Shown: piece by piece, positions 1 to 15,000 of the stretch
Layout: each line of letters opens with the position of its first letter
How positions within the stretch are numbered: the first letter of the stretch is position 1
Assembly: GCA_014706295.1 (NCBI GenBank)
Contig: JACSVZ010000024.1
Span: forward strand, 6,821,608-6,885,607
Length of the DNA: 64,000 nucleotides
Origin: Lycocorax pyrrhopterus obiensis
Taxonomy: Eukaryota; Chordata; Aves; Passeriformes; Paradisaeidae
Direction of reading: 5' to 3'
Program-made: the position numbers and the translations under genes
The notes under the pieces: generated by a model
The model's input: the letters and a program-made list of their open reading frames with translations, nothing else
The model's database searches: none
Told to the model about the DNA's origin: nothing

Positions 1-3000
1 CCAGCTTTTACCCTCTGCATCTATGCTCTGGATAATTAAAATATTAGAGGAGAAAATGCCCTTTCCAGTTCTTACTCTGTGTATTTAAAATTCTTGGGCT
101 AGTGAGTCTGATTTCTTCTTTGAATTGCAACTCCTGTGTGATGGATTGCTCTGGGGAGAAGCTCACCAGCAGTGCCATTGCCCAATTCCTACCAGGAATG
201 CTGGAAACTCTCAAGGAGCAGCAGCAGCAGCAAGTGTGGTTTGGGGGGGATGGAAAAGATAAGCTTGTCAATATTTAGCCTCTTGCTTTTTCCCTCTGGA
301 ATGGTCCTTAAACCATCAGCAAGGGTGGAAAACAATATTTCCCCTTTTGTTCTGGTGGGAGAGAAAGGAAGGATACCTTCCTGCTGGGAAAAAAATGTTT
401 TTGACAAGTCCTACAGAAGTTTTCTTTTGTTGTGTGCTGACTGCAAAAAGTTCAGTCTTTAATTTATGCACGGACAGGGGGAAAACTGGACTGGATGTCT
501 GTTAGTCAGAGCCATAAATCTCCAGCTGGAAGTGAGTGACAGGTGGGGTGGGAAGAAAAAAGCTGGTTTTTGGCACACTGGAGCAGAACTGCTTGGGCCG
601 TGTCCGGGTCCCTCCTGCCCGCCAGCTCCAGGGTGGCACCGGGGGAGCTGCTGCCTGTTTGGTTCCACTGGAAGAGGAGGGGAGTTCCTCGCCTGGAGAT
701 GAACCACGTGTCCTTTTGGGGGGCTCAGGAGGACCACGCTGTGCCTGTCAGCTGAGTCCAGGAAAATTCCAATCCCAAACTGAGCACCCTCTCTGCTGTC
801 TGGAGATGCTGCTTATGGCTCTTCAGGGCTGAAGCTCTGTCGGAGCTGGGTTTCAGGCAGCCTTTTGTTTCTCCCTGTTAAGCAGGGGTGGAACGTGGGG
901 TCTGAATTCCCACAGTGACTGTTCCTCAGCAGCTGAGATGCTGCTGTGGGAACTTTGGGAAGAGCTGAGGCACCAGGGCTGGGAAGGGTGGAGAGTGGAA
1001 TATGGATCCTCTGAGGCTCCCCCTGTGTGTGACACCAGCTTCCCTCCCTGGCTTCAGCTGAATGGGCTGAGACCCTTTTAACAGAGCTCTGTGCTTAAAG
1101 GAGCACCCGGGGCTGCAACAGGAGGAGCTGCTTCTCCCAGGATTGAGCTCCTGTACATATTTTACCAGTTCCATGTCCTGGTCAGATGTGGATTAATCAC
1201 GGATTAAGATTTGGGTGAGGGAGGGGTTCCCATTCCTGACTCTTCCCTGCACCTGCACTCCCAGTGTTGTAACTCAGCAGTTCAGTCCTGCAGCTTGAGC
1301 ATTTCTGAGGGTTTTTGCTCTACATCAAGAAAAGCACTTCCAGGTTTGCCACAGTGTCTTTCTGGAGTATTTCTGAGTTTTAAGTGACAGCTCAGCAAGT
1401 ATTTACACAACGTGGGCATGAGTTCTCTGTAGTGAACCGTAAAGGATGCTGCATAATGACAGGTAAACTTAATAAAAGCTGCTTCAGAATTTCTCAGCAA
1501 ATATCTTTTTTGCTCAAGATGTTCAGAGTAAAATGTAGCTGGAGTCTAATTTCTAGTCATGTTCTTTTAATTTTTCTGGGAGGAAAAAGGGACAAAAGTG
1601 TGTAGGATCAAATAAGGTGATCAGTTAATTCAGTTAATATGGTAAAGAAATATCTTTATGAAAGGGTGAGAGAGTGGAGATAGTGTGCATGTCTTAATTC
1701 CTATGAAATTCCCTTGAAAAATCAGTTTGTGTAAATAACTCCAAAAAACCTGCTGCTCCATTACAGTTATTGGCATTTCATGTGATAACCAGCATGTCAT
1801 TATTTCTTTAAGCCAGCTCTGGTAATTGAAACTCTTTCAAGGACAAATTCAATTGCTGTTAACTTCCTTTCTTTTTCTCCTTTTTTTTTAACTTGAGTAA
1901 CTTTTTCTCTCTCCTGGATAATTAACATTAAGCCTAAATTGGTCCAAGAAGCTCCGGGTTAGAGGCGGGCAGTCGTTTTTGGGAACCCTGACAGAGCTGG
2001 TGGAGCAGCGCCTGCTGCTTGTCCTGCTTTTGTGGGTGCTTGGCCATGTGGGGAACCAGAGGGGACCAGAGATGACTTTGTTTTGGTGGGATGTGATGGG
2101 GACATCCTGGATGTGGCTGGGAGGAGGCAGCGTTTCGGTGGCTGAGGCCAAAGGTGGCCCTTTCTGCCACTTATGACTTTCCACCCTGAGAGATTCTGTG
2201 ACTCTTTTCTCAAAGAGAAGTTCTTGAAGTTGGGAGGGCTCTGGAATTTCCCCCTTGGGGAGGATGAATGGGTTAAAGAAGTACTTTCCCCCACTCCACT
2301 CACTTGTGAAATTTCATTCAGGTTTGACTAAGAGAAACCCTGAAAATTACCATTTCCCTTCTGATGTCAGCACGTCCTGGCACCCTGCCTGTGAACAACC
2401 AGCAGGAATGTTTGAAAACCTGGGCCCAGGCCACAGCTCCAGCTGCACCTCCGGGCGAGCCGGGGGCTCTGGGAGCGGCTCCGCTGTGGCAGGACCGGAG
2501 GGTGGGCAGGGGTTTGTACCTGCTCACCCTGCCCAGGGCAGGGGCTCCAGCACTGTGGACACGAGGCACAGGAGAGGGAGGGACCTGCTCTGGAAATGGC
2601 CATTCCGGTTTGGGTTTCAGTGCTGAATTTGATCATTTTGGTGAGGAGAACGTGCAGTGTGGGCTGTGCTGCCTGACAGATCTCGCTGTCGGTTCCGTGC
2701 CTCTGTTGTCTATTTGGTGATGATGTTTTCCTTGTTGAACAGAGATCTGGAGGTGAATTGGGAAGGTCCCCAAGCCCCCGTGTCCTGCTCCAGGGCAGGA
2801 TCAGCTACACCTGGGCACAGGCAGCACGAACACGGTGGAGCCGCCTCCGTGTCTCAGTGCTTTGCTGCCTGGAGCATTGGCCATCAGGGAAAATATTCCA
2901 ACTCAAATCATGTGAATTGAGTGTCTCTTGTCCTGGTCTCTCCAGGTGTGGAGAGCAGAGGCAAAAGTGTGCAGTAACCTGCTCTTAACTGTGTGGCTTT

Positions 3001-6000
3001 GTGCCTGTCCCCGGTTTCCTTGAGATAAAATCCCTGGTTACGTTGCAAAATGTCTCCCTTTGCTTCCAGGTTGCTGTGGGAATTGTGTTGGAGGGGTTGG
3101 ACTGTCCTGCTTTGCCACCTGAACTCTGCCAGGGTCCCGGGCTCGCTCTGCTCTCTGTGGGATCCTTCCTGGAGGCTTGTTTGGAGTTTTGTACTTCATA
3201 ACAGTCTGGTGATGGATTTAAAGTCCAAATGAGTGTAGGACTATGCACCCTGTGCGAGTTTAGGAGGAGAGTCTGGTGTTCATTAACTCTGTGTAAATAA
3301 TTAAACCGGTGCCAGGCTAGAGGTGGTCTCCTCTTAGCCCTGCTCCTTGTGAAAGGCTTTGAACAAAAGTTCTTACCTCTGTGCAGGAGATCCATTGAAA
3401 CGGTGAAAGTGCTGGAATTAGTTAAAACTTGATTTTCTTTTCTCTTTAAATTATCTTTGACTTTGGGGCTTGCATGGCTAATCAAGGGAAAGACTTCCCA
3501 TTCAAGGCCAGTTTACTGAGTGTGATCACGTGTTCCAGAAACTGCCTTTTTTATGTGCTGTGGCTGCACGTGTTGTCTCGATGTTCTGAGGAGTCCTGCA
3601 GTCCTGCCCCTCGGGCTGCGTGGGTGGGGGGTTTTATTTTTTTATTATAAAAAACCCCAAACTCATTTACTTACTGTTCTGTCGGGCACTTGTGGTGATT
3701 GCAGTGCTTTGGATCTCGTGGGAAGGACTCAGGGCAGCTGCTGTGTATGGCCAAGTTGAACATTATTTTTTTTTTAATTACATGTGGGTAATTGGACAGT
3801 GTTTTGATAGGAGGCATTTAAGTATCAAAGTATCTCAAAGTCTTTCAGGTTACTGTGGCAGACCAGCGAGGCTCGAACAAGGAGTTTTCCATGTTTTGGA
3901 AACCTTTCCCTGGCTCTGCACCCTGCAAGTGGCAGAGAGGTGCTCAAAACTAGCTCAGAATCCAGGTTAATGCCCTCACTGCTGGATCAGAACTCTCTCT
4001 GGGCATGGGGTTACACCTAGAACAGTTTTCACAGTTCCAGGGCTCTGCCACCCTCGTGGAAAGAAGGTCTTCCTCATGTTGGGGTGGAACTTGTGAGGGT
4101 TTTTTATGGCCATCGCTCCTTGTCCTGTCACTGGCACCGCTGAACAGAGTCTGGCACCATCCTCTTGACAGTTTTCTCTGGTTTAAGGAAAAGTCGTCTT
4201 GATGGAAATGTGTTTTCCAGCAGCCTGTGGGGAGAATGTGGCTCCCCTGGAACAGGGCACATTGGTGGGGAAGGGACTTTCAGGGGGGAGTGAGAGTGTT
4301 GGCATAAAACCCACTCTTACTCAGCTCATGCTCTGGAGGAGAAGCAAAAAGCCTGACTGGCTGCTGTCTGCTCTTGGATGTGCAGGAGACACTGACAGAC
4401 CGATGCTATCCCAAATTATCCTGTCTGCCTGTACTTGAAAGATGTTTCTGAGCCCCTTCCCTGTCCTTCCTGCTCGGTTCACAGGCCATGATGGCATTGC
4501 AAAAGCTGCTTTCCACGTTAATTGTGATTGATTACCTTGCAATCTGGGACAAGATTTCCTTTGAAAAGCTATATGCTGATTTGGTGTCAGGAATTAAAAT
4601 CAGATGAAGTGATTAGTGTTGTATGAGACATCCCAGAGCAATCGAGTGCTCCTTGGTTTTCAGCTGTGTTCTGGCCCTTAACCCTTCCCTGCCTTCTCCT
4701 TGGAGCGAGGTGCTAAATCTGCTGCCCCACGCTCAGGTGAATAACTCAGCCAGGGTGTTGTACAGGAGAGCCAGGTGTGATTTGCTGCTGAGCCTCAGAG
4801 CGTGGATTTACTGGCTTTAGTGATGAATGTGGAGCGTGTTGGAAGTGCGCTGTGCCAGGGCCACGGCGCTGCTCCCGCGGAGCGGGGAGGAGTTAAGGTG
4901 AGCTTTACGTCTGATCACTCTGTAAATGGCAATAAACTGTTCAGAGTTGTCACTGCTGTCAAGGTGCAGTCATGTCTCATCTTCCTTTCCTCATATGAGT
5001 TGTCTTGCAGTTTCTTGTTATACCTGTTCCTGGAACCAGTGAAGACTTTGCAGCGTTGGCTGTTCCTCCTCCCCCCATGGCATTGGCACGGTTGGGAGTT
5101 CTTGTATCTTCTCCCAGCTGCCAGCACACACTCCTCTTAACTCGCTAAGCAACTCCCCACGTTGTGCATTTTGCCTGGAAAGAAATCTGGGTTTTTCTGG
5201 ACGGAGATGAAATAAAAGCCCAAGGACAGATGTGAGCGTGGGGCAACAGACCCAGGCTTCAAAAATCACTGTGAGCGAGGCCTGGTGGGCTTTTCAGAAA
5301 AGATAATTAATATTTTTAAGTAACAGGGACCTTGTGTCACTCAGGATGTCTGTAGTGAACCTGAATCACGGCAGCCTTGGCTTGGTGAAGGCTCCAGTCT
5401 TCTCTGCTGTCTGGAGCTGCCTTGGCTGCAGCTCCGAGTTTCTTGCCCACGTAGACTTTCCATCTCCCCCAGCCTCCTCTTCCCCAGGCAGGCACGACAG
5501 CCCTGCTTTGCTGGATGCAAATAGCTCGTTTGGGTGTAAATACTGGAGATTGGTTGTGGCTTTGCTGTAAAGTTACCGAGCCCGTCCTCAGTAAATGCAG
5601 ATGGTAACTTGTCATTACTGCAATTTTAAATATTTTTGGTTCCGTGGAACTGAAGTGGAGGCTTGAAGGTTGAATTTTAAGGCTAAAATAAGAGAAGGCT
5701 CAATAAAATCCGTAAAAATAGCACCCGAATTTGTCAGCTGCTGTAATGACAAGGGAAATAAAGTAACTTTTGTGTTTCCTATTAGCAAAACAAAGCTTTG
5801 CTACCTTGTTTCGTGTTGGATACAAAACACGGAGGGATGGGAGGGGGTTTGGGATTTACTAAGTTGCTTCCTCATGAGGTGACACCGGGGCTGGTGCCGG
5901 TGCCACGCACGGCGTGCGGTGACAGCTCCCGGACCTGAGGCGTGTTTGAGGGACTCTTGGAGTAACCAGTGGTGCTTATCCCAAGCTCCTGGCTGGGATG

Positions 6001-9000
6001 GGGCTGTGCCTTGGGGCTCTTAGAGCTGCCTGACCCACGTTACCCCATCCCAAGGCAGGGGTGATGTCCACTGTGGAGCTGTGAGTTTGAATCTCAGCTG
6101 TGGGAGGCGAGGGTGTGATGGAGCACAGGGGTTTGTGTTGGCATAACCTGGGATTGCCTGTCTTCCACAGATTCATCCCCGGCCTCAGACTTCTTGGATG
6201 ATTTTGATCTTCCATAATGCACAGTTTTAGATAAATTCAGTCATTCTGCAGGAGCAGGGGAGAGGCTGTGTAGTGCTGAGACGTGGCTCGGAGCAGCTGC
6301 AGGCTCCGACATGCAGCTCCTGTGGAAGCTCTGCATGAGATGGAGCTCTGGGATGAGGCACCTCCGAGAGCTGCAGCTCTCCAAGGATGAGCGTGGCCGT
6401 GTCCTCCTCCCTCGTGGTGCTGTGTGTGGTAGGAGAGGTGGGGCTGTGGGGACCTGGGGTCATTCAGAGCCCCGAGCTGATCCCGGGAGGCTCCCCGGGA
6501 ATGCCGATCCCGGCGTGGGAAGGGGTCGTGGGAGTTTGCCTGTCCAGTTGAGTCTGTTCAGCCACTGTTTATTCTGGTGTAAAATGAGATGAATTTGCAA
6601 AGTGATGAGATATTCAAATACAGATGGAGCTTTCAGACACGCCAGTGGGTAGAAACCTGTGTTGCTGCATTTTACAGATGAAGCTTTATCGGGAAAGTGT
6701 TCTTAGAAAGGAACCCAGGAGGCTGTGCTGGAGGTGTTTTATCAACTCTGGAGTGTGCACCAGCACCCTCAGATTTCTGTGCAGAAAAAGCTTTTAACGA
6801 ATTGATAAAACTACCTTTATTCTAGAAAGTAAACTCCAGTGAGCCCTTGCATTGGCTCTTCCTTCAGACCTCCAGTTTTGGAAATCATCCCTCGTGTTCA
6901 GTAGCAAAAGACATCTGTCCGTGAGATCAGCAGGGCTTGTTTTAAAGGAAGCAGGGGTTACAGGGAATTAGCTGGATGACTGAAGTCTGCCACAGGTTGC
7001 ATTGTCTGAATGTATTTATGGGGCATCTGGAGCCCTTTCAGGTTTTCAGCGCTGTTTGGAGCAAATATTTTGGGACTCGCTGGTGATGTGGAACAGCTGC
7101 TCTCGTGCTCCTTGGAGTGAGATCACTTAAGCGGTGGTGACACTGAGTGTAATTCTGCTCCTCCGTCCTAGCCCTTCCTCCTCCTGCTTTTTTTATGGCT
7201 TGCTCTTGGCCCGGTCCCATTCCTGTGGTACAACACGAGCTCGGTTGCTCCTTCCAGCGTGGAAGCCGGACTGGAACGGGAGCGCTGTAATGAGACATTT
7301 GAGCGTCTTTTTGTTGACTTGCCTCCAGTTCATTAGAGCAGAAGTAGGAGGCTGGCTAAACTTAAAGCCTGATTTAATATTCAGGAAGGAAGTTTCTTTC
7401 CATCTTAAGAGGAACAGCACCTCATTACAACGATCACATGTTCCTTGGGATCATCTCCCATGGAGCTCAGGCGCAGTTTTCTTTACATCTTGGTGTTGCT
7501 TGGGTTTTTGGGAGGAGTCAGCAGTGGCACTTGGGGAATCCTGGGGTGAGCTGCTTGGATAATGTGCTTGTAAAGTGAATTGAAGTCTGAGGGTGAGGGA
7601 TAGATAGCTAGTTACCTTGTTCTTCGGAAAGAAGGAAATTGTATTTTAAATGTAAGTAGGGATTATTGGAGAAATTATATAGAAATCATCCAGGGATCTC
7701 ACAGTCTGAATAACAAACTGCATCATCTGACCCCGACTGCCCAGGAAATGCCTGAAAATTTCACTGGTCATCAGCTATTGTACAGTAATCTTAATCCTTT
7801 GTTAATTTTGACTGCAGTTAAGTCAGTAAATGGTGTTTGTCAGAATGTCCTGCCATGGTGTAAGTAGTTGAGATGGAGGGAAAGGGAGTGAGTCCTCTGG
7901 TTGTTGCCTGATTTTCAGGTGGTGGGGGATCCCTTGTGCTGTTTCCACAGGGATGTGCTCTGAGCCTGCAGACAGGAGAGGTGTCCCTGAGGAACCATCG
8001 TGGTGCTTGTTGCAGGCTTGGCACCTTCCCACCCTCTGGTTTTTATTAAAATAAAAGATAACTCTGCTGTACTTGGGCATGAACACTGTGCTGATGTCGG
8101 GTTATTTCCAGTGAGGCTTCGAGGGGTAACTCTCATTTCACTTCCCCATCACATCACCTTCTGCTGATTGACTTCTTTCAGGAATAAGATGTTCCATAAT
8201 GATACATCCTGTAATCAAAACTCTGGTCAGTTTTAATCAATTAGAAGAATATTAGTAAGAGCTGTGCTTTGGAAAGTCCTCTGAGATGTGTGGACTGGGC
8301 TCTTGCTGAGAAACGTTAATGGGTAATTACTGGATTGTGTTTAGCAGGGAGATACAGGTCACAGGATGGCTGCTGGGAGAAACTCACTCATTTTCCTTCC
8401 ACTGGTACAACTCAGGATCTGGATTTGCAGCAGATCTCCCCAAAGAAAGTGATGTAATAAATGATCAAGGAGGGGATAAACATTGAGCAGGGCAGATTTT
8501 AGGCTGGCAGGAGCTCCAGATAGAAGCAGGTGACTGAAGTAATGCAGAAAGTGTCCTGTTCTCCGTCTGTGTTGGTGTCATGAGCTTGTTCTGAGGTCGG
8601 GGCGTTAGCAGAGGTTTAGAGGAATAGAAAGTGTCTTGGGTCAAACTCTGACCTACTGGAAAAAATCAGAAGAAAAACCAATCTCTTTCTGGTTGCAGAA
8701 CTGAAACCGTGGAGCAGAGGTCATTTGTTTTGGCAGCCAAACTTTAATCTGCATCCACTATTGATAATGAGATGATGATACATCACCTCCTGGTTCTGTG
8801 TCCAAATCCAAGTTAGATTCTGGGATTTGTGGGGGTGAGGGAGGAGTTTTATTTTTCTGTAGCTTATGTGAAAATGGATTTGTCCTGCACGTTTCCAAGG
8901 GATGAGCATTTGTAACCCTGTGCTGTATTCCAGAAGTGAGGTTTTGGCACTCCAGGCTTATGGGTGTGAGTCAGAGCACCCCCGCCTGCTTCCTGAATGG

Positions 9001-12000
9001 AGTGGGGTTCCCAAAGTGATGGGGCTGCCCTGGGGGGAAGGCAGGGAGAGTCCCTGGTGGGACCTGAGCAGGGCCAGCACAGGCTCGGCATTCTGCCCTG
9101 ATTGTGCTGAGTGATTGAAGGAAGTTGATGGATTTCTCAAGTTTTAAAAGGGAGGGGAAAAGCAAAAAAGGAACTGTGCATTTCTGTGACGATGTTCTCA
9201 GAGAAACAGGCTTGTTGTTTAAACTGTCACGGTGAGGTGGTGGATACACCTCATGGAGTGTTTATTACCCGGGGTTTTCAAGGTGTTTTCTTTTGGGGGC
9301 ATCTTCATGTTCTGCAGGAGGATCTTTATTTTAACTTCAGCTTCCCCTGAGCCTCCTCTGTCCCTCTTTAAAAGCAGACCACCATGGGAAGAGAGGCATC
9401 GGAGCGTGACCCGGGCTATAAAAGGCAGCGAGTTCAGGCCGGGGTGTTGACCTCAGCACAGCCAGTTGCACCTTAAATAGATCAGATGAAAGAGTTCCCC
9501 ACTGGAAGGTGAGCAGTGTTTGCTCCTGAATGAGGGCAATTGTTGGTTTGTGATCAGTCTTCCAGTCGTGCAGGAGTTGGAGTCGCCCGTGTGTGGAGTT
9601 TTGGAAGACACGGATGGGTGTGAGAGTGTCTGATGTGCAAACACAAGTGACCAGCTCAAACTGGGTTTGCTGGAGCCTCTCGTGTTGCCCATTGGGTGCT
9701 GTTGTGTCCCCTGTCCCCGTTAGTTCTGCTTTTGGTGATGTTGTGGATCAGCCGTGGTTGTGGTGTTGTCGCAGGAGAGGAGCTGCTGCTCTCAGCTGTA
9801 GAATCACCACAGCCTGGCTGGTTTTGGTGGATCCCCAGGGCCTCATGCCAGCTTTGGGCAATGCCTCTCTGTGTGTCACACTTGTTCACGAGCCCTGTGC
9901 TTTGTGAGCTGGTACCATCACACCCAGCATCACACGGGAAATGGGGTTTGTCTTGCTCGGGGCTTTGGTGCCTTGGTGCTGCAGGCAGCATAACTCTCAC
10001 AGTGCCCTTGGAATGTGGAAATAGGGCAGGGGTTTTGTTTAGGACAAAGGTTTAAAGGTGGGAGGTTGAATCCCTGACCCCTCTTCTGCAAGACCCACGT
10101 GCTTCACTCCAGTGAGATCCCCTGGGGATCCAGGCTGGCGGAGGTGAGCAGTTTGTCCCTGTGGGATGTGTTAACCACCATCGGTGCTGCTCAGCATCGT
10201 CTCAGCCTGGCCACTTCCACTGCACTGCCGTGGCCCCCGTTCTCCGGCCAAACCGAGGTGGCTGGGGAGCAGCTGCCACCTCCCTCTGGGTTCTCCAGGC
10301 TCCTTTTTGTACCAGTGCTCAGCAGCCAGACAATGGTTGGTGCTGCCGGGGTCCTTCCCATCTGTTCCCGGCCCTTTCTGGGATTCCCGGCACGGGTCCA
10401 AGCCCTCGCAGGCAGCGGCTCCATGGCCAGGGATTCCGAGCACAACCTTCCTGGCAGGAGTGGCGTGGCTTTGCTTTTATGCAGATTAGCCATGTGCTTC
10501 TCACTTCAAGGCGTTCCACAGGAAAAGACGTTTCCTGTGTTTGGTTCTGGGTGGGCGGCTCCGGCTCGGGGCTGAGCTGGGCTTGGGAGAAGGATTACGG
10601 AGTGCGGCCCCCCCCGTCCCCTTCCACCTCCAGCGCTACGTCACCACAACACAACCACACGCGCTCATACTGTTGGTGTCATTCATTCAGTGCCAAGATT
10701 GCTTTAAAAAATTCCCTTGGCCCCAGTTCAAACAGGAGTACAGCTGGGATGTGTTAGATTTTAGGCAGTCTGCCCTCAATTTGAGATGAGTTATAAATAG
10801 CAGTGCCGACTTCCTTAACTACCACTCTCCGAGGTAAAATGCAGGTTAATGACTGTGGGAATCAATTAGGGCTTCTCTCGGTTAAACAGCCAGGAATGCT
10901 TTTTATTATTTTTTTATCACAAAAAACAGACAACAAAGCTGGTCAGGAAAAGATTTCAAAGCCAAGATGAGAGCTTAAAGCTTTTGTCTTATTTTTTTGG
11001 CCTTCTTATTTTTGGGGGATTCAGAGGGGGCAGCTGAAGAAACCAGTTGTGGCCAACAACCACGTTTGCCAATAATTGAATGATGCTAATTTGAAACTGG
11101 AGAGTTCGGTACATGACTCTCCTTCCTTTTCTTCCTCTGGCCTAATAAAATACAAATATATAATAAGGTGATGGGGAAAGTCAGAATTCCATTTTTCTGT
11201 ACAGCTGTGGAGGGTTTGGCTCTTGCTTCCAAAGTGGGATTTGCCTCTTCCCTTTACTTATTTTCCTGACAGGACCAATAGCAAGTCTCCTCCAATTTAA
11301 CCAAGCTATTCATTCAAGAGGCCAAATTTCTCTTCCACCAGGCAAAATCTGAAAAGAATTGTTCATGGAATCCTCTTGTCTGCTTAAAGCTTTTTTTGTT
11401 TCTTACGGAAAACCCCGGTGTTGTTTGGAAGAAGGGCTGGTTTCACTGCACTGCCTCATTATAGGGGCCTGACACCCTTCACATCACACAGAGTGATTTG
11501 AAGAGCTTTTGAACTCGGCAATTCAAGCTCACTCTGGGCTTGCTGTTACAAACTCTTAGTCTAGAAATGTCTTAAATTACCCCAAAAGCTCTGCAGTTTC
11601 TCTGGAGCACGGTCTTATGGTCACTCTCTCTACACACCAAACCACACAACTTTGTTTTTGGAAGTTTGACTGGTGGCAGGACAATGTTTTGCCGAGTTTT
11701 GGTACTTACTGGTGTTACACAACAGCAGAGATAGTGGGATTGAGGGAGAATAGAAGCAATTTCTGTGAATGCAGGGAGGTGTAAGCAGGGGGTCTGGACT
11801 TCAGTGATCAAGGAGCAACACTTTCTCTCAATTATGTCTCTCTGTGGCAGGGCCTTTGCTTTTGAAGTGTAATCACAGTAATCTACTCCTGTGGTTTCCT
11901 ATTGAAAGGATTTCCCATGTATCAGCCCAGAGAAGAATTTCCAGCCTTTTGCAGTCGGGGTTTGGTATTTCCTTATTTATCCTGACGTGTTCTTGCTTCC

Positions 12001-15000
12001 TCCCAGCGTGCCCGTCTCGTGTGACACGGGTGTGCAAAGGGGCTGTGCAGCCTCTGCTCCTCCCAGCATCCTCACACGAGCCCTTGGATCAATCCCTACA
12101 TTCCAACTTCGTTCTTTTCTTGAAAAGGATTTGAGGCAGCAGATTCAAGGAAGCTTCCTGATGGTTGAGTCTTTGAGCCAGAGCAACAATACCAAGTCCA
12201 GGGCAGTTAAAGCCCCATCAGCAACAGAGATGTGTGGGATATTCTGAATTAATGGGATATTTTGAAGGAAGAAACAACACATTGCAGCATTTGAGATGTA
12301 CATGGCAGCCCTGGGGAGCACGAATTTGCCTTGCTACGAGTCAGGAGTGTGTGTATGAAATAGTTCCTTCATTAGGGATTAATTGGCGTTTACATTTCTC
12401 CTGGTGATAGAATTTTATCCATAAGGCTGCAATTTAGATGCTCTTGGTGTTAGTTTTTAGCACCCTCTGTGTGCTAGGGCCTGGTGGAAGGGTGGCAGTT
12501 TGAGGCACGTCGTGTCCTCCTACGCTGAGCAGTCAAGGTGGTGACTTGGTCACATCCTGGAAAGATGTTTGGGGTTTGTGTTTTGAGTTTTTTCTTTTCT
12601 CTCTCTCTCACTTTTTTTTTTAAATTTTTTTTTATTTTTTAATGGCTGCATAAACAGTTCCAAATGTTTCTTGGAAGTTTTTTAGTAGTTGTCATGCTTC
12701 CTGTAGGAGTCATGGAAAAGTGAATTTTCACCTTGTTTTCTCCTCCCTGAAGAGATGGTTGGTGTTGTGGGTGACCACAGACAAGAAAATCAGTGCAGGG
12801 GTGGCAGCATGTGTGGTGTGAGTATATTTAGGAAAAAAAAAAAGTTTAAAAAAAAAGCTTGAAAAATAATGTATTTGAGAAGCTGCCCTTGGTAGAGGGC
12901 TGCAAAGGTGAGTTACAACCAGGAGGAAGCAAGTAACAAACGGAAGAGATGCTGAAATATTGAGTCAGTAACCCCAAAGTTGCAGTTTGTCAGATGGAAG
13001 GAAGGATGTGAGTGCTTGGGGGTGGAGAGAGCAGGCTGAAGTCAAAAGCCAGGGGCTGGGAAAGCTCCTGGTGGCCCCGATTTTACATACCAAAGGAGAT
13101 CATGTGGGCAGGGAGAAGATGTCAGTAATGCAAGGGGATACCCACAAGGCAAGACTTGGGAAGCACCAGGGACAATTGCTGGGAAGATGTAAACACAATT
13201 TGCATCCTTTAGGATGTATGGGAGCTCCACATGGGTGCTCCATTCAGGACTGAGGCCCTGCAGCTCTGAGGGTTCCACCAGAGCCTTCAAAGATCTCTTT
13301 TTTCTGCCCCCATGAATGGAAACTCCTTTTCCCAGCTGGCACAGGCCCCGTGTGGGTGCCTGGCATGGGCTCCGGGCACAGCGTTCCCAGGGCAGGGATC
13401 TGGGGCTGCCTTGGAGTCCTGCAGCCTCTGCCCTGTTACTCTCCAGCAGCAGCATCTGCGATAGCTTCAACATAAAACGTGGAATAAAACCTGTTCAGGA
13501 TTGGTTTGGTGTGAGTATGGACGAGAACGGGAACATCCAGCACAGCTGAGTGTGGGAGGGCATCCAAAATCCGCCTCTGCAGGGAGAGTCACTCCAGTGC
13601 CATGCACGGGGTCGTCTGGGAACAGCTTCCCCAGGATGGCAAACGCCGTGCTGGCAGAGGGCTTGGCTTTCCCGAGCCCGCCAGAGCTCCAGGAGCTTCT
13701 GGGCAACGCTCTCAGGCACAGGATGTGACTCGGGGTGTCCTGCGCAGGGCTGAGAGTTGGACCTGGGGATCCCTGTGGGTCCCTTCCAGCTTGGCAGATT
13801 CCACGGGTGCCCTGAGCTGGGGTAGAGCAGAGCACCTGGACTTTGTTCTCCACTGACTTGTGCCATATTGACACGAATTTCTCTCAGAGAGCCCAGTTCC
13901 CGTTCAGCCAGCAGCCTCTCCCTTTCCCAGCAGTGGGGCTTTTCCTGCCATCTCCATTCAGTCCCAGCCCCTGGTGCTCCAGCAGAGCCCCACGAGCTGC
14001 CCGTGGTGTCCCTGTGCTCGGTGCTGGCTCGGGGTTGAGCCTCCCTGGCAGCCACACTCCGCAGACAGCTGGGCACACAAATGTGTGCTGGGGCTCCAAG
14101 CTGTGCTGGCTGCTGGGGAAGGCTTTTCTCAAGTGCAGCATACTGCAACAACTTCTTTTTTTTTTTTTTTTTCCCCTGAGAGGGTGGATTCTGCAAACAT
14201 CAGTGAAATCCTGCTCTGGTCTCCGGGATTCTGTGGGGTTTCCAGCCTGAGCTCTGTGTGATGTGTGCTTGTGCAGACCTGCAGTGCCACTCCTCAAGCA
14301 CCTGAGCTCAGCAAGAGAGGGTGGATCCGTACAAACACCACCCCAGGGCTGGTGGCAGGAAGGGATGGTGTAATAGAGAGTCCATTGTCATGGTGATCTG
14401 TGGAAAACATCTAATTGGGATTAGTTAGGTCACCAGGAGCTCAGGGAAGGATTCCCATTCAGTCCAAGGGACAGAGGTTAAGGACTGCGCTGGGATTCAT
14501 GTAGAGGTCACCACGCCAGAACAGCCCTTTCTTTAGTGGGGGAATAACTGCCAAGGTGAAAAAGCCCTGGTTTGAGGTTTACAGTGTTGAGGTTTATAGT
14601 GTTTTCAGGAAATTCAATTGACTATTCCTAAATCTTGGCTCCAGGCAGGGGTAGCGCAGATGAAGAAGTCCAAGGAAAGTTGCGTTTATTCACTCATCTC
14701 ATTGTCTCTGCTCTAAAGCTCAGGGACCTGGCTTTCGAGGCTGACAAATTTTTTTACGTGCATCTGAATACATTTGATTTAGAAACTCTTTATTCTCTGA
14801 AAGGCAGCAGACACAAAGCACATGTAAAAAAAAATACTCAAAAAGGAAACTGCAGTCTTGAAGACTGTAGATGTCGGCAGCACTGCCCAGTGTTACTGCG
14901 TCACTGTGCATTAATTGAAATGCATGAGTGTAAATTAACAGCCTGTAGTGTTTTGGGAGACCTTGTTATACGTGAAAGAAGCAGTGTTTCTTGTGAATAT

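Noticed and set aside
10792..10799. TATAAATA motif in ARID1A intron 1
   Set aside because: An isolated match in AT-rich DNA with no promoter context or downstream gene.
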